Part shown: positions 1-5,298 of the stretch, one piece after another
Layout of the letters: each line of letters starts with the position of its first letter
Numbering within the stretch: position 1 is the first letter of the stretch
Assembly: GCA_902388545.1 (NCBI GenBank)
Contig: CABMPS010000133.1
Span: 1 to 5,537, forward strand
Source: an uncultured Collinsella sp.
Lineage (GTDB): Bacteria; Actinomycetota; Coriobacteriia; Coriobacteriales; Coriobacteriaceae
Reading direction: 5' to 3'
Length of the DNA stretch: 5,537 nt
Notes under the pieces: generated by a model
Told to the model about the DNA's origin: nothing
Database searches by the model: none
The model's input: only the letters and a program-made list of their open reading frames with translations
Made by a program: the position numbers and the translations under genes

Positions 1-1
1 G

Positions 2-212
2 GCATGCGAGCGCGTACTGGTGTGGCTGCTGCGGGCTTCGGGGCCTGCGGCGTGGCGTGCTGCCGTGTGGGCACATGGGCGTGGTACTCGCGGGCGTTCG
101 GGCGACTCTGCTGGCGCCGGCGCTGCGGCGGAGCTTGCGCTTGCCGTGGGCGATTGTGCGCCCTGGGCGCCGGCGCTCGACGGTCTGGTGCTCAACGTGC
201 CCGCGGCGCGGG
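2..212 (+). other. Displaced N-terminal coding segment of the ABC ATPase, possibly continuing from an upstream permease
   Basis: Reading codons from position 2 gives an open frame that enters from the left edge. Near 140-210 it encodes what an ABC ATPase should have just before Walker A: a first strand (ELALAVGDCAPW, with a Trp that could be the A-loop aromatic) followed by APALDGLVLNVP. Walker A itself is in the next frame, starting at 228. The frame used by the downstream ATPase is implausible across 110-210, being rich in Arg, Trp and Cys. The earlier residues (ERVLVWLLRASGPAAWRAAVW) resemble the tail of a membrane subunit, so this could be a permease-ATPase fusion or a permease end overlapping the ATPase. 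No convincing ribosome binding site precedes the GTG at 20. The frame continues past the shift point to a stop at 341-343. The assignment rests on motif order only. Confidence 0.55.
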
Positions 213-665
213 CGTATCTGTGTGATGGGTGCTTCGGGCATGGGCAAGTCGACGCTGCTTTCGTTGGCAGCGGGGGAGTGCGCGCCGTGCTCGATGGTGT
301 TTCAGGACGCGCGCTTGGTCGAGTCCGCCTCGGCGCTGGATAACGTGCTGGTGTGCGCCGATGCGCGTGCGGATGCTTCGAGCGCCGCGGCATTGCTGCG
401 CCTGCTGGTGCCGGGAATCGATGTGAATGCGTGCATGGCCGAGCTTTCGGGCGGGCAACGCCGTCGCGTCGAGATTGCCCGCGCCCTGCTGTGCCCAGGC
501 GATGCGGTGATTCTGGACGAGCCCTTTACCGGTCTAGATACCGCTGCGCGCGACGCATGCGCCGAGGTCGTGCTCGACTTGCTCGACGGTCGCATGCTGC
601 TGCTCGCCACGCACGATGCCGCCGACGCTCAGGCTCTCGATATCTCTGACATCATCACGCTCTAA
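57..665 (+). CDS. ABC transporter ATP-binding protein, probably frameshifted near its 5' end
   Basis: This is the nucleotide-binding subunit of an ABC transporter, which hydrolyses ATP on the cytoplasmic face to drive a membrane partner. Visible motifs are Walker A GASGMGKST (228-254), Q-loop MVFQDARL (294-317), signature LSGGQ (444-458), Walker B AVILDEP (504-524) with D-loop GLD, and switch His in ATHD (His codon 612-614). The sequence from the Q-loop to LDNV resembles thiamine or iron importer ATPases of the ThiQ/FbpC type, but the substrate cannot be read. Two oddities appear. The first part of this frame (before about 213) does not look like protein, and the expected strand lies in the frame beginning at position 2. 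The gap from the Walker A Lys to the Q-loop Gln is only 19 residues, when 35-40 is usual. It may be a pseudogene, or the shift may be a sequencing error. The true start is unclear; codon 57 is simply the first start codon in this frame. Confidence 0.7.
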   Translation: MLPCGHMGVVLAGVRATLLAPALRRSLRLPWAIVRPGRRRSTVWCSTCPRRGRICVMGASGMGKSTLLSLAAGECAPCSMVFQDARLVESASALDNVLVCADARADASSAAALLRLLVPGIDVNACMAELSGGQRRRVEIARALLCPGDAVILDEPFTGLDTAARDACAEVVLDLLDGRMLLLATHDAADAQALDISDIITL

Positions 666-685
666 ATACTAATTCAGCAACAAAA

Positions 686-719
686 TGATCCGTTTTCCTC
701 CGTCCCCATGGGGTCGGCT
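686..719 (+). repeat. 34-nt hairpin-forming repeat, copy 1
   Basis: It matches 1083-1116 at 31 of 34 positions, all three differences being G/A. It contains the palindrome CCCCATGGGG (704-713) and the core CTCCGTCCC (698-706). The ends TGATCC (686-691) and GGGTCG (711-716) can pair in + strand RNA through two G-U wobbles. It lies 20 bp after the ABC gene and just ahead of the antitoxin promoter. No T-run follows the stem, so it does not look like an intrinsic terminator. Confidence 0.75.
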
Positions 720-720
720 G

Positions 721-729
721 TGGTATTCT
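721..729 (+). promoter_or_regulatory. Extended -10 promoter for the antitoxin gene (putative)
   Basis: TGG (721-723) followed by TATTCT (724-729) gives an extended -10 element with four of six consensus bases. The same TGTGGTA string precedes the -10 of the CPBP gene at 1128-1134, which supports the reading. No good -35 hexamer sits 17 bp upstream; that stretch is inside the 34-nt repeat. The TAATAC at 740-745 is an alternative -10. The leader to the start codon at 881 would be about 145 nt. Confidence 0.4.
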
Positions 730-770
730 ATCTGCGGGGTAATACTTAGGAATACCAAGTAATACCAACG
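722..770 (+). promoter_or_regulatory. Putative operator: phased AATAC repeats and GGTATTC/GAATACC dyad
   Basis: Three direct repeats begin exactly 10 bp apart: AATACTTAGG (741), AATACCAAGT (751) and AATACCAACG (761). The inverse, GGTATTC, lies in the -10 region (722-728) and pairs with GAATACC (750-756). Repeats spaced by one helical turn over a promoter are typical of cooperative binding, and ribbon-helix-helix antitoxins usually repress their own promoters through short repeats of this sort. Autoregulation by the downstream antitoxin is inferred. Confidence 0.5.
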
Positions 771-787
771 CCGCAGAAACAAACTCC

Positions 788-846
788 AGATGCGGGCCAA
801 TCGGGTTGCCTTCACAGCCCGTCGCCCAGCCGCGTGGCCCGCATCT
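788..846 (+). repeat. Perfect 12-bp inverted repeat in the antitoxin leader
   Basis: AGATGCGGGCCA (788-799) is exactly complementary to TGGCCCGCATCT (835-846), with 35 nt between the arms. A short inner CGGG/CCCG pair (802-805 with 818-821) could fold inside the loop. In RNA this gives a strong GC-rich stem in the 5' leader, ending about 25 nt before the ribosome binding site at 871-874. No T-run follows. It could be a leader structure, a protein site, or the ends of a small remnant element. Confidence 0.65.
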
Positions 847-880
847 ATCCGCACCACCGTCGTTTCAAAAAGGAAGCGCC

Positions 881-1081
881 ATGGCAGAACACATGACCCC
901 GGTTGTCGCGAAGGTCTTGCCCGAGGAAAAGGCGGCCTTCGCGGCGGCAACCCAGCTCGTGGGCACCACACCGTCCAACGCCATCCGCATGTTTATCGCC
1001 GCGTTTAATCGCTGCGGCACCTTTCCGTTCGACATTTCGCCCAACGGGGCCTTTGGCACTGCGCCTGATTCTCATCAATAA
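881..1081 (+). CDS. Orphan RelB/DinJ-like antitoxin, 66 aa
   Basis: This small protein resembles type II antitoxins of the RelB/DinJ family, whose N-terminal ribbon-helix-helix domain dimerises, binds the operator and, with a C-terminal tail, neutralises a RelE/YafQ-type RNase. Visible are a short basic strand (VVAKVLP, residues 8-14), helix EEKAAFAAATQLVG (15-28), the turn and second helix TTPSNAIRMFIAAFNRCG (29-46) and the hallmark ending FPFDI (48-52). A tail of only about 14 residues follows, shorter than usual. The ATG at 881 is preceded by AGGA at 871-874 with a 6-nt gap. No toxin gene lies downstream: the next gene is a CPBP protease with its own promoter. It may be a solitary regulator, a decayed toxin-antitoxin pair, or an antitoxin acting in trans. 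The family call is good; the function is inferred. Confidence 0.75.
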   Translation: MAEHMTPVVAKVLPEEKAAFAAATQLVGTTPSNAIRMFIAAFNRCGTFPFDISPNGAFGTAPDSHQ

Positions 1082-1082
1082 G

Positions 1083-1116
1083 TGATCCGTTTTCCTCCAT
1101 CCCCATGGGATCAGCT
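1083..1116 (+). repeat. 34-nt hairpin-forming repeat, copy 2
   Basis: This is the second copy of the element at 686-719. Here the ends are perfectly complementary: TGATCC (1083-1088) and GGATCA (1108-1113), around a core CTCCATCCC (1095-1103) that differs from copy 1 by one base. It starts one base after the antitoxin stop codon and ends 16 bp before the -10 of the CPBP gene. The ATG inside it (1105) is in frame with the CPBP gene but is part of the repeat and has no ribosome binding site. Confidence 0.75.
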
Positions 1117-1129
1117 CTCTGCCGAGTTG

Positions 1130-1138
1130 TGGTAGAAC
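1130..1138 (+). promoter_or_regulatory. Extended -10 promoter for the CPBP gene (putative)
   Basis: TGG (1130-1132) plus TAGAAC (1133-1138) gives an extended -10 with four of six consensus bases. It is the counterpart of TGG-TATTCT at 721-729. Transcription would start near 1145, leaving a leader of about 20 nt that holds the GAGGAGG ribosome binding site (1153-1159). No clear -35 is present. Confidence 0.4.
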
Positions 1139-1164
1139 TAGGGAACGGTTTTGAGGAGGTTGGC

Positions 1165-2076
1165 ATGCTCAATGCGATGATTTGGGCGCTTGCCTGTTTT
1201 GGCGTCGTCGCTGCCGATATAGCCCTGAGCGTCGTTTTGTTCTCCGCCCTTGGCGTCGCATCGGTGTTCATGGGTTTTTCAATCGATGACCTCGACATTC
1301 AATTGCTTCAGGCCGTCGCGCAGACGGTATCGTTTTTGATGGCGCTGCTGTGGTGGCGTTATCTGTGGCCGCGCTCGTTTATGGTGCGCTGGCAGGGCGA
1401 GCGCCCGCTTGGCGGGGGAGCAGGCAAAGCATGGAGGCGCATCGCCTGCGTTATCGTGATCGGCCTTGCCCTGCAGGTGGTCGTTGGCTACGTGACCGAC
1501 GCCGTGCTGTCGCTGTTGCCCGAGGCGGCGGCCGATTACAGCGAGCTTGTCGAGGAGACGGGCATGGGCGACACGAGCTATCTGGCCGTCCTGACCACGG
1601 TGCTCGGCGCTCCGTTTTGCGAGGAACTGCTGGTGCGCGGTATCATTTTTGAGTTTTCGCTCCGAGCGTTTAACCCGCAGTGCCGTCCGCTCTGGAAACG
1701 CCGGCGCCGCGCGAACGCGCAAGACGGCGCCATGGTGCCCTGGGCGGCGCCGGACAAGCGAGGCATCGCCGCGGCGATTGTGCTGCAGGCGGCGGTCTTT
1801 GGCTTTATGCATATGAACTGGGTGCAGGGCTGCTACGCCGGCGCCGCCGGTCTGGTCTTTGGCTGGGTGCTCGTGACCACCGGAAAGCTCCGCTACACGA
1901 TTCTGCTGCACTTTGCCTTTAACGCCGGGTCGTACCTCATGGGCCTGCTGTGGTTTGTGAACACGCCGCTCGACGTGATAATCACGGTCGCGATCGCCGG
2001 CGTGATCCTGGTGGAGGCAATGCACTCGCTGCGCCAAGCGTGTGGGATGGACGCAGCGAGTGCACCACTTCGCTAG
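1165..2076 (+). CDS. CPBP (CAAX/Abi) family intramembrane metalloprotease, 303 aa
   Basis: This is a polytopic membrane protein of the CPBP family, whose members are related to eukaryotic Rce1 prenyl-protein proteases; bacterial members have roles in bacteriocin immunity, signalling or protein processing. The three active-site motifs are present: EExxxR (E153, E154, R158) in CEELLVRG, FxxxH (F212, H216) in FGFMH, and HxxxN (H249, N253) in HFAFN. Hydrophobic segments lie at about 4-37, 47-68, 92-118, 138-151, 200-217, 222-239, 245-265 and 269-285. A basic hydrophilic insert (KRRRR at 178-182, spanning about 170-199) separates motifs 1 and 2. Start chosen at ATG 1165 because GAGGAGG lies at 1153-1159; the upstream in-frame ATG at 1105 falls in a repeat and precedes the likely promoter. 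The substrate is unknown. The stop overlaps that of the convergent ygiQ-type gene. Confidence 0.88.
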   Translation: MLNAMIWALACFGVVAADIALSVVLFSALGVASVFMGFSIDDLDIQLLQAVAQTVSFLMALLWWRYLWPRSFMVRWQGERPLGGGAGKAWRRIACVIVIGLALQVVVGYVTDAVLSLLPEAAADYSELVEETGMGDTSYLAVLTTVLGAPFCEELLVRGIIFEFSLRAFNPQCRPLWKRRRRANAQDGAMVPWAAPDKRGIAAAIVLQAAVFGFMHMNWVQGCYAGAAGLVFGWVLVTTGKLRYTILLHFAFNAGSYLMGLLWFVNTPLDVIITVAIAGVILVEAMHSLRQACGMDAASAPLR

Positions 2077-4217
2077 TTGCGGCGACCGCCTCCGTTGGCA
2101 CCCTGACGCCCCTGAGCAGCGCGGTTGCGGCCTGCGGTGTTCTGCGCGCGCGACATGCCGCCGTGACCCTTGCTGCCCTTAGGCCCCTTGCCAGCGCCGG
2201 CGTCACCGTGCGGCTTGCCGCCCTTCTTGCCGGTGCCATGCCCACCGCCAGCAGACGTCTCGCCCGGGCGCGGCGGTACGGGACGGATCAGGCAATGCTT
2301 GGTGTAGCCGATCAGGTCACGACGCCCGGCTTTTTCCAGCGCCTCGCGCACGAGCTTGTAGTTCTCGGGCTTGCGATACTGGATGAGCGCGCGCTGCATG
2401 GCCTTCTCGTGCGGGTCGCGCGCTACATAGATCGGCTCCATGGTGCGCGGGTCCACGCCGGTGTAGTACATGCAGGTCGACATGGTGGACGGGGTGGGGT
2501 AGAAGTCCTGCACCTGCTCGGGCATGTAGCCCATGTCGCGCACGGCCTCGGCAAGGTCCACGGCTTCCTTCATCGTCGAGCCGGGGTGGCTCGAGATCAG
2601 ATACGGCACTACGTACTGCTTGAGTCCGTATTCGCGGTTCAAGCGCTCAAATTTGCGACAGAACGCATCGTAGACGGCGCGGCTCGGCTTGCCCATCACG
2701 GAGAGCACCGCGTCGCTCACATGCTCGGGCGCCACGCGTAGCTGGCCCGAGACATGGTGCTCCAGCAGCTCGCGCAAAAACTCGTCCGAGGCATCGGCCA
2801 TGGTGTAGTCAAAACGGATGCCGCTGCGGACGAAGACCTTCTTGACGCCCGGCAGCTGGCGCAGGTCGCGCAGCAGCTGCGTGTAGCCGCTCTCGTCGAC
2901 CACCATGTTCTTGCACACGCTCGGCCATAGGCAGCGCTTGTTCTTGCACACGCCATGTTTGAGCTGCTTGTCGCAGGCCGGGCGGCTAAAGTTGGCCGTC
3001 GGTCCGCCCACATCGTTGATGTAGCCCTTAAACTCGGGGTCGTGTGTGAGCAGCTCGGCCTCGCGCATGATCGAGTCGTGGCTGCGCATCTGCAGCACGC
3101 GGCCCTGGTGGAAGGTCAGCGCGCAAAACGAGCACTCACCAAAGCACCCGCGGTTGGAGCTGATTGAAAACTTGATCTCGGCAAAAGCCGGCACGCCGCC
3201 CGCTGCGTCGTAATCGGGATGCCAATCGCGTGCGTAGGGGAGTTCGGCCACCTCGTCCATCTCGTCGGTGGTAAGCGTCGCGGACGGCGGGTTCTGCACC
3301 ACATAGACGCTGTTGGGGTAGGGTTCTACCAGGCGATGCCCGGTGATGGGGTCCATGTTCTGCTGCTGCACGTTAAAGCTGCGCGCGTAGTTGAGCTTAT
3401 CGGCGGCAAGGTCGTCCCAGCTGGGCAGCAGGTCGTAGTCGTAGACCTCGTCGAGCGAGCTGGTGCGGTAGACGGTGCCGTTGATATAGGTGATCTGATC
3501 GATGGGCAGGCCCGCGTCGAGCGCATCGGCGATCTCGACGATCGCGTGCTCGCCCATGCCGTAGATGAGGATGTCGGCGCCCGAATCGAGCAGCACCGAG
3601 CGCTTGAGCTTATCCTGCCAGTAGTCGTAGTGGGCCAGGCGGCGCAGACTCGCCTCGATGCCGCCGATGATGATGGGGGCGTCCTTGAACGTCTGGCGGA
3701 TGAGGTTGCCGTAGACCGTGACGGCACGATTGGGGCGGTGCCCCTCCTCGCCACCGGGGGTATAGGCGTCGGTGTGGCGGCGGTGCTTGGTCACCGAATA
3801 GTGGTTGACCATGGAGTCCATGTTGCCGGCACTGACGAGAAAGCCCAGGCGCGGCTCGCCGAGCACCGTGATGCTGGCGGGGTCGGTCCAGTCGGGCTGG
3901 CAGACGATGCCCACTTTGTAGCCGTGCGCGTCGAGTACGCGGCTGACGATGGCCATACCAAAGCTGGGGTGGTCCACGTAGGCGTCGCCACAGATATAGA
4001 CGAAGTCGCACTGGTCCCAACCGCGCGCGTCCATATCGGCGCGGCTGACGGGGAGGAACTTATCGCGGCCCGGGCGCCAGGGGCGGGTGGGCGTCGCTTG
4101 GGAATGCTTGGCGCGGGCGACCGTGGCCTGCGCCTTGCCGCCGAGCTTTTGCTGCTGGCCCTGTTTGCCCTGCTGTCCGCGTTGGCTGTTCTGAGCGTGC
4201 TGAGGCTTTTTTGCCAC
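2073..4217 (-). CDS. ygiQ: YgiQ family radical SAM protein (UPF0313), 714 aa
   Basis: This is a large radical SAM enzyme of the YgiQ family; a [4Fe-4S] cluster would cleave S-adenosylmethionine to start radical chemistry. I know of no established substrate. The N-terminal family domain covers roughly residues 55-330 (FLPVSRADMDARGWDQCDFV, PSFG, IIIGGIEASLRR). The radical SAM cluster motif CxxxCxxC is C358, C362, C365 in GCFGECSFC. A second cysteine group, C415, C424, C429 and C435, may bind another metal or cluster. The C-terminal family region follows, with DFYPTPSTMSTCMYYTG and QYRKPENY. Length is close to E. coli YgiQ (about 740). Start chosen at GTG 4217, preceded by GGGAGGG (4221-4227, minus strand); starting at ATG 4391 would add residues read through the promoter and dyad. 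Both ends are low-complexity: a Gln/Lys/Gly-rich N-terminus and a Gly/Lys/Arg-rich tail of about 65 residues. It appears monocistronic. Confidence 0.9.
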   Translation of the reverse strand: MAKKPQHAQNSQRGQQGKQGQQQKLGGKAQATVARAKHSQATPTRPWRPGRDKFLPVSRADMDARGWDQCDFVYICGDAYVDHPSFGMAIVSRVLDAHGYKVGIVCQPDWTDPASITVLGEPRLGFLVSAGNMDSMVNHYSVTKHRRHTDAYTPGGEEGHRPNRAVTVYGNLIRQTFKDAPIIIGGIEASLRRLAHYDYWQDKLKRSVLLDSGADILIYGMGEHAIVEIADALDAGLPIDQITYINGTVYRTSSLDEVYDYDLLPSWDDLAADKLNYARSFNVQQQNMDPITGHRLVEPYPNSVYVVQNPPSATLTTDEMDEVAELPYARDWHPDYDAAGGVPAFAEIKFSISSNRGCFGECSFCALTFHQGRVLQMRSHDSIMREAELLTHDPEFKGYINDVGGPTANFSRPACDKQLKHGVCKNKRCLWPSVCKNMVVDESGYTQLLRDLRQLPGVKKVFVRSGIRFDYTMADASDEFLRELLEHHVSGQLRVAPEHVSDAVLSVMGKPSRAVYDAFCRKFERLNREYGLKQYVVPYLISSHPGSTMKEAVDLAEAVRDMGYMPEQVQDFYPTPSTMSTCMYYTGVDPRTMEPIYVARDPHEKAMQRALIQYRKPENYKLVREALEKAGRRDLIGYTKHCLIRPVPPRPGETSAGGGHGTGKKGGKPHGDAGAGKGPKGSKGHGGMSRAQNTAGRNRAAQGRQGANGGGRRN

Positions 4218-4248
4218 GATCCCTCCCGGTGTCTGTATGCTGCACGTA

Positions 4249-4257
4249 ATTGTAACC
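4249..4257 (-). promoter_or_regulatory. Promoter -10 for the ygiQ-type gene (putative)
   Basis: On the minus strand TACAAT (4254 to 4249) matches the -10 consensus at five of six positions and is preceded by TGGT. Transcription would begin near 4242, giving a leader of about 25 nt with the GGGAGGG site. The right arm of the dyad at 4255-4289 touches this -10, and no normal -35 is seen; the -35 position lies in the dyad loop. Confidence 0.5.
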
Positions 4258-4289
4258 AGTCTTTTTGGGACGGAGCTAAAAAGACTGGT
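4255..4289 (-). repeat. Perfect 12-bp dyad with CTCCGTCCC core, upstream of ygiQ
   Basis: ACCAGTCTTTTT (4255-4266) and AAAAAGACTGGT (4278-4289) are exact reverse complements around an 11-nt loop. Read on the minus strand, the loop contains CTCCGTCCC, the same 9-mer found in the centre of the 34-nt repeat at 698-706. Neither strand has a T-run after the stem, so it is not an intrinsic terminator. It could be an operator for ygiQ, since it abuts the -10, or a member of the same hairpin family with different arms. Confidence 0.7.
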
Positions 4290-4402
4290 GGAGTACACGA
4301 GGCGTCGGGCGTCGGGTGTGGCGCCGCGCCCGCCGTTTGTTTCCAGACTGTGTATCTGCGCGTTGGGGAGCCCGTCTCGCGCGCATGCCATGTTGTCAAT
4401 GG

Positions 4403-4410
4403 GTTACAGT
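4403..4410 (+). promoter_or_regulatory. Weak -10 candidate for the yoaK-like gene
   Basis: GGTTACAGT resembles the GGTTACAAT of the divergent ygiQ promoter; TACAGT (4405-4410) matches four of six -10 bases. A TTGTCA at 4393-4398 is too close to serve as its -35. The leader from here to 4473 includes a small GGCGG/CCGCC hairpin (4417-4421 with 4430-4434). Nothing else with clear function is visible in 4290-4473. Confidence 0.25.
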
Positions 4411-4473
4411 ATGAACGGCGGCTATGTTTCCGCCAACGCACGAGAGGGTCGTCAACAAGGAGGATGCACGACG

Positions 4474-5190
4474 ATGCAACGTGCCAAGCAGATATCGGAG
4501 TCCATCGAGCTGGGCATCATCTTGGCGCTCGCCGGTGGCTTTATGGACGTTTATTCGTACATTGGGCGCGATCATGTTTTTGCTAACGCGCAGACGGGCA
4601 ACATACTGCTGGTGGGCGTGAGCATCTCGGAGGGCAATTGGGCACTTGCGGGGCGCTACTTCTTCCCTGTGGTGTCGTTTGCCGTGGGCATTATGCTTGC
4701 CGACCTGGTACACGAACGGTTTGGCAGCGTGATTCACTGGCGCCAAGTGACGGTGTTCTTTGAAGCCGTCATCTTGCTGGGCGTGAGCTTTATCCCCGGT
4801 GGCGGTTACAACCTGCTCGCCAACTGTCTCACGTCGTTTGCCTGCGGCATGCAGGTTGAGAGCTTCCGCAAGATCCATGGTCACGGCATTGCCACGACGA
4901 TGTGTATCGGCAACCTCCGTAATGCCTTGCAAAACGTGGACGACTACATCATCACCCATAGGCGTGGCTTTTTGGAAAACGGCCTGCTGTACTTTGGCGT
5001 GATCTTTACCTTTGTGTTTGGCGCCGTGCTGGGCAATTGGTGTATTGAGCGCATGGGCCTGCACGCCATTGCGGTGGCGAGCGTGCTGCTGTTTGTCGCG
5101 TTTGCCATCATGTTCATCGACCGCGAGCGCGACTTGCGTTTTCGCTGGAAGGTTGCGGCCGAGGCTTGGAAAGAGGGCTGTCGAAAGTAA
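4474..5190 (+). CDS. YoaK/DUF1275 family membrane protein, 238 aa
   Basis: This is a small polytopic inner-membrane protein of the DUF1275 (UPF0700, YoaK) family. Its function is not established; transporter-like roles are only guesses. The family hallmark is at the N-terminus: a first helix ILALAGGFMDVYSYI (16-30) followed by HVFANAQTGNILLVG (34-48). Further helices lie at about 63-78, 92-107, 111-126, 170-188 and 196-214, and the related GxxxTTMCIGNLRNA segment (138-151) sits before the second half. A charged cytoplasmic-looking C-terminus follows (DRERDLRFR). The ATG at 4474 is preceded by AAGGAGG (4457-4463) with a rather long 10-nt gap. The ATG at 4464 touching this site is in another frame and gives no family sequence. 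It is a single-gene unit closed by a strong terminator. Confidence 0.87.
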   Translation: MQRAKQISESIELGIILALAGGFMDVYSYIGRDHVFANAQTGNILLVGVSISEGNWALAGRYFFPVVSFAVGIMLADLVHERFGSVIHWRQVTVFFEAVILLGVSFIPGGGYNLLANCLTSFACGMQVESFRKIHGHGIATTMCIGNLRNALQNVDDYIITHRRGFLENGLLYFGVIFTFVFGAVLGNWCIERMGLHAIAVASVLLFVAFAIMFIDRERDLRFRWKVAAEAWKEGCRK

Positions 5191-5193
5191 CCG

Positions 5194-5235
5194 AATGCGG
5201 CAGAGAGGTTGTCCCTTTGCCGCATTATTTTTTTT
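5194..5235 (+). terminator. Intrinsic terminator after the yoaK-like gene
   Basis: AATGCGGCA (5194-5202) pairs exactly with TGCCGCATT (5218-5226). The stem can extend inward by about five pairs (including a G-U) with one bulged A, closing on a TTGT loop at 5209-5212. One A and a run of eight T (5228-5235) follow. It lies four bases after the stop codon and insulates fucO from yoaK transcription. Confidence 0.92.
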
Positions 5236-5242
5236 CATCTTC

Positions 5243-5298
5243 TGTTGAAACGCTTTAACAATTTGACGTTCTCACGTGTTTTTTGTTTCAAAAGCGTT
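5243..5298 (+). promoter_or_regulatory. LacI-type operator pair before fucO (putative)
   Basis: The 18-mer at 5243-5260 is a CG-centred palindrome, TGTTnAAnCGnTTnAACA, the shape of LacI/GalR-family operators. A second AAAGCGTT (5291-5298) repeats the reverse complement of its AACGCTTT (5249-5256). The two CG centres are 44 bp apart, about four helical turns, and the second overlaps the presumed -10. Sugar-responsive repression of fucO is inferred; the spacing from TG to CG does not fit a canonical CcpA cre site. Confidence 0.5.

Noticed and set aside
741..770. CRISPR-like or iteron origin array
   Set aside because: Only three 10-bp units without spacers and no replication gene nearby; an operator is the simpler reading.
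1105..1164. Upstream ATG as the start of the CPBP gene
   Set aside because: It lies within the 34-nt repeat and ahead of the likely -10, whereas ATG 1165 has a strong GAGGAGG site.
1279..2037. 252-codon minus-strand frame opposite the CPBP gene
   Set aside because: His, Gln and Arg-rich composition typical of an antisense shadow; the opposite strand carries all three CPBP motifs.
1950..2741. 263-codon + strand frame spanning the CPBP end and ygiQ
   Set aside because: It crosses the end of a real gene in another frame and then reads antisense to ygiQ; no motif or ribosome binding site.
4255..4289. Intrinsic terminator between ygiQ and the yoaK-like gene
   Set aside because: The T-run is inside the stem rather than after it on either strand, and no gene ends here; both neighbours diverge from it.
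4218..4391. 58-residue N-terminal extension of the ygiQ-type protein
   Set aside because: It would be translated through the dyad and the promoter, and GTG 4217 has a GGGAGGG site immediately upstream.
3219..4586. Long open frame of 455 codons on the + strand opposite ygiQ
   Set aside because: It is antisense to a protein with clear family motifs throughout, has no family resemblance itself, and arises from the GC-rich third positions of the real gene.
4396..5238. 280-codon minus-strand frame opposite the yoaK-like gene
   Set aside because: It starts inside the terminator of the real gene and has low-likelihood composition; the + strand matches DUF1275.
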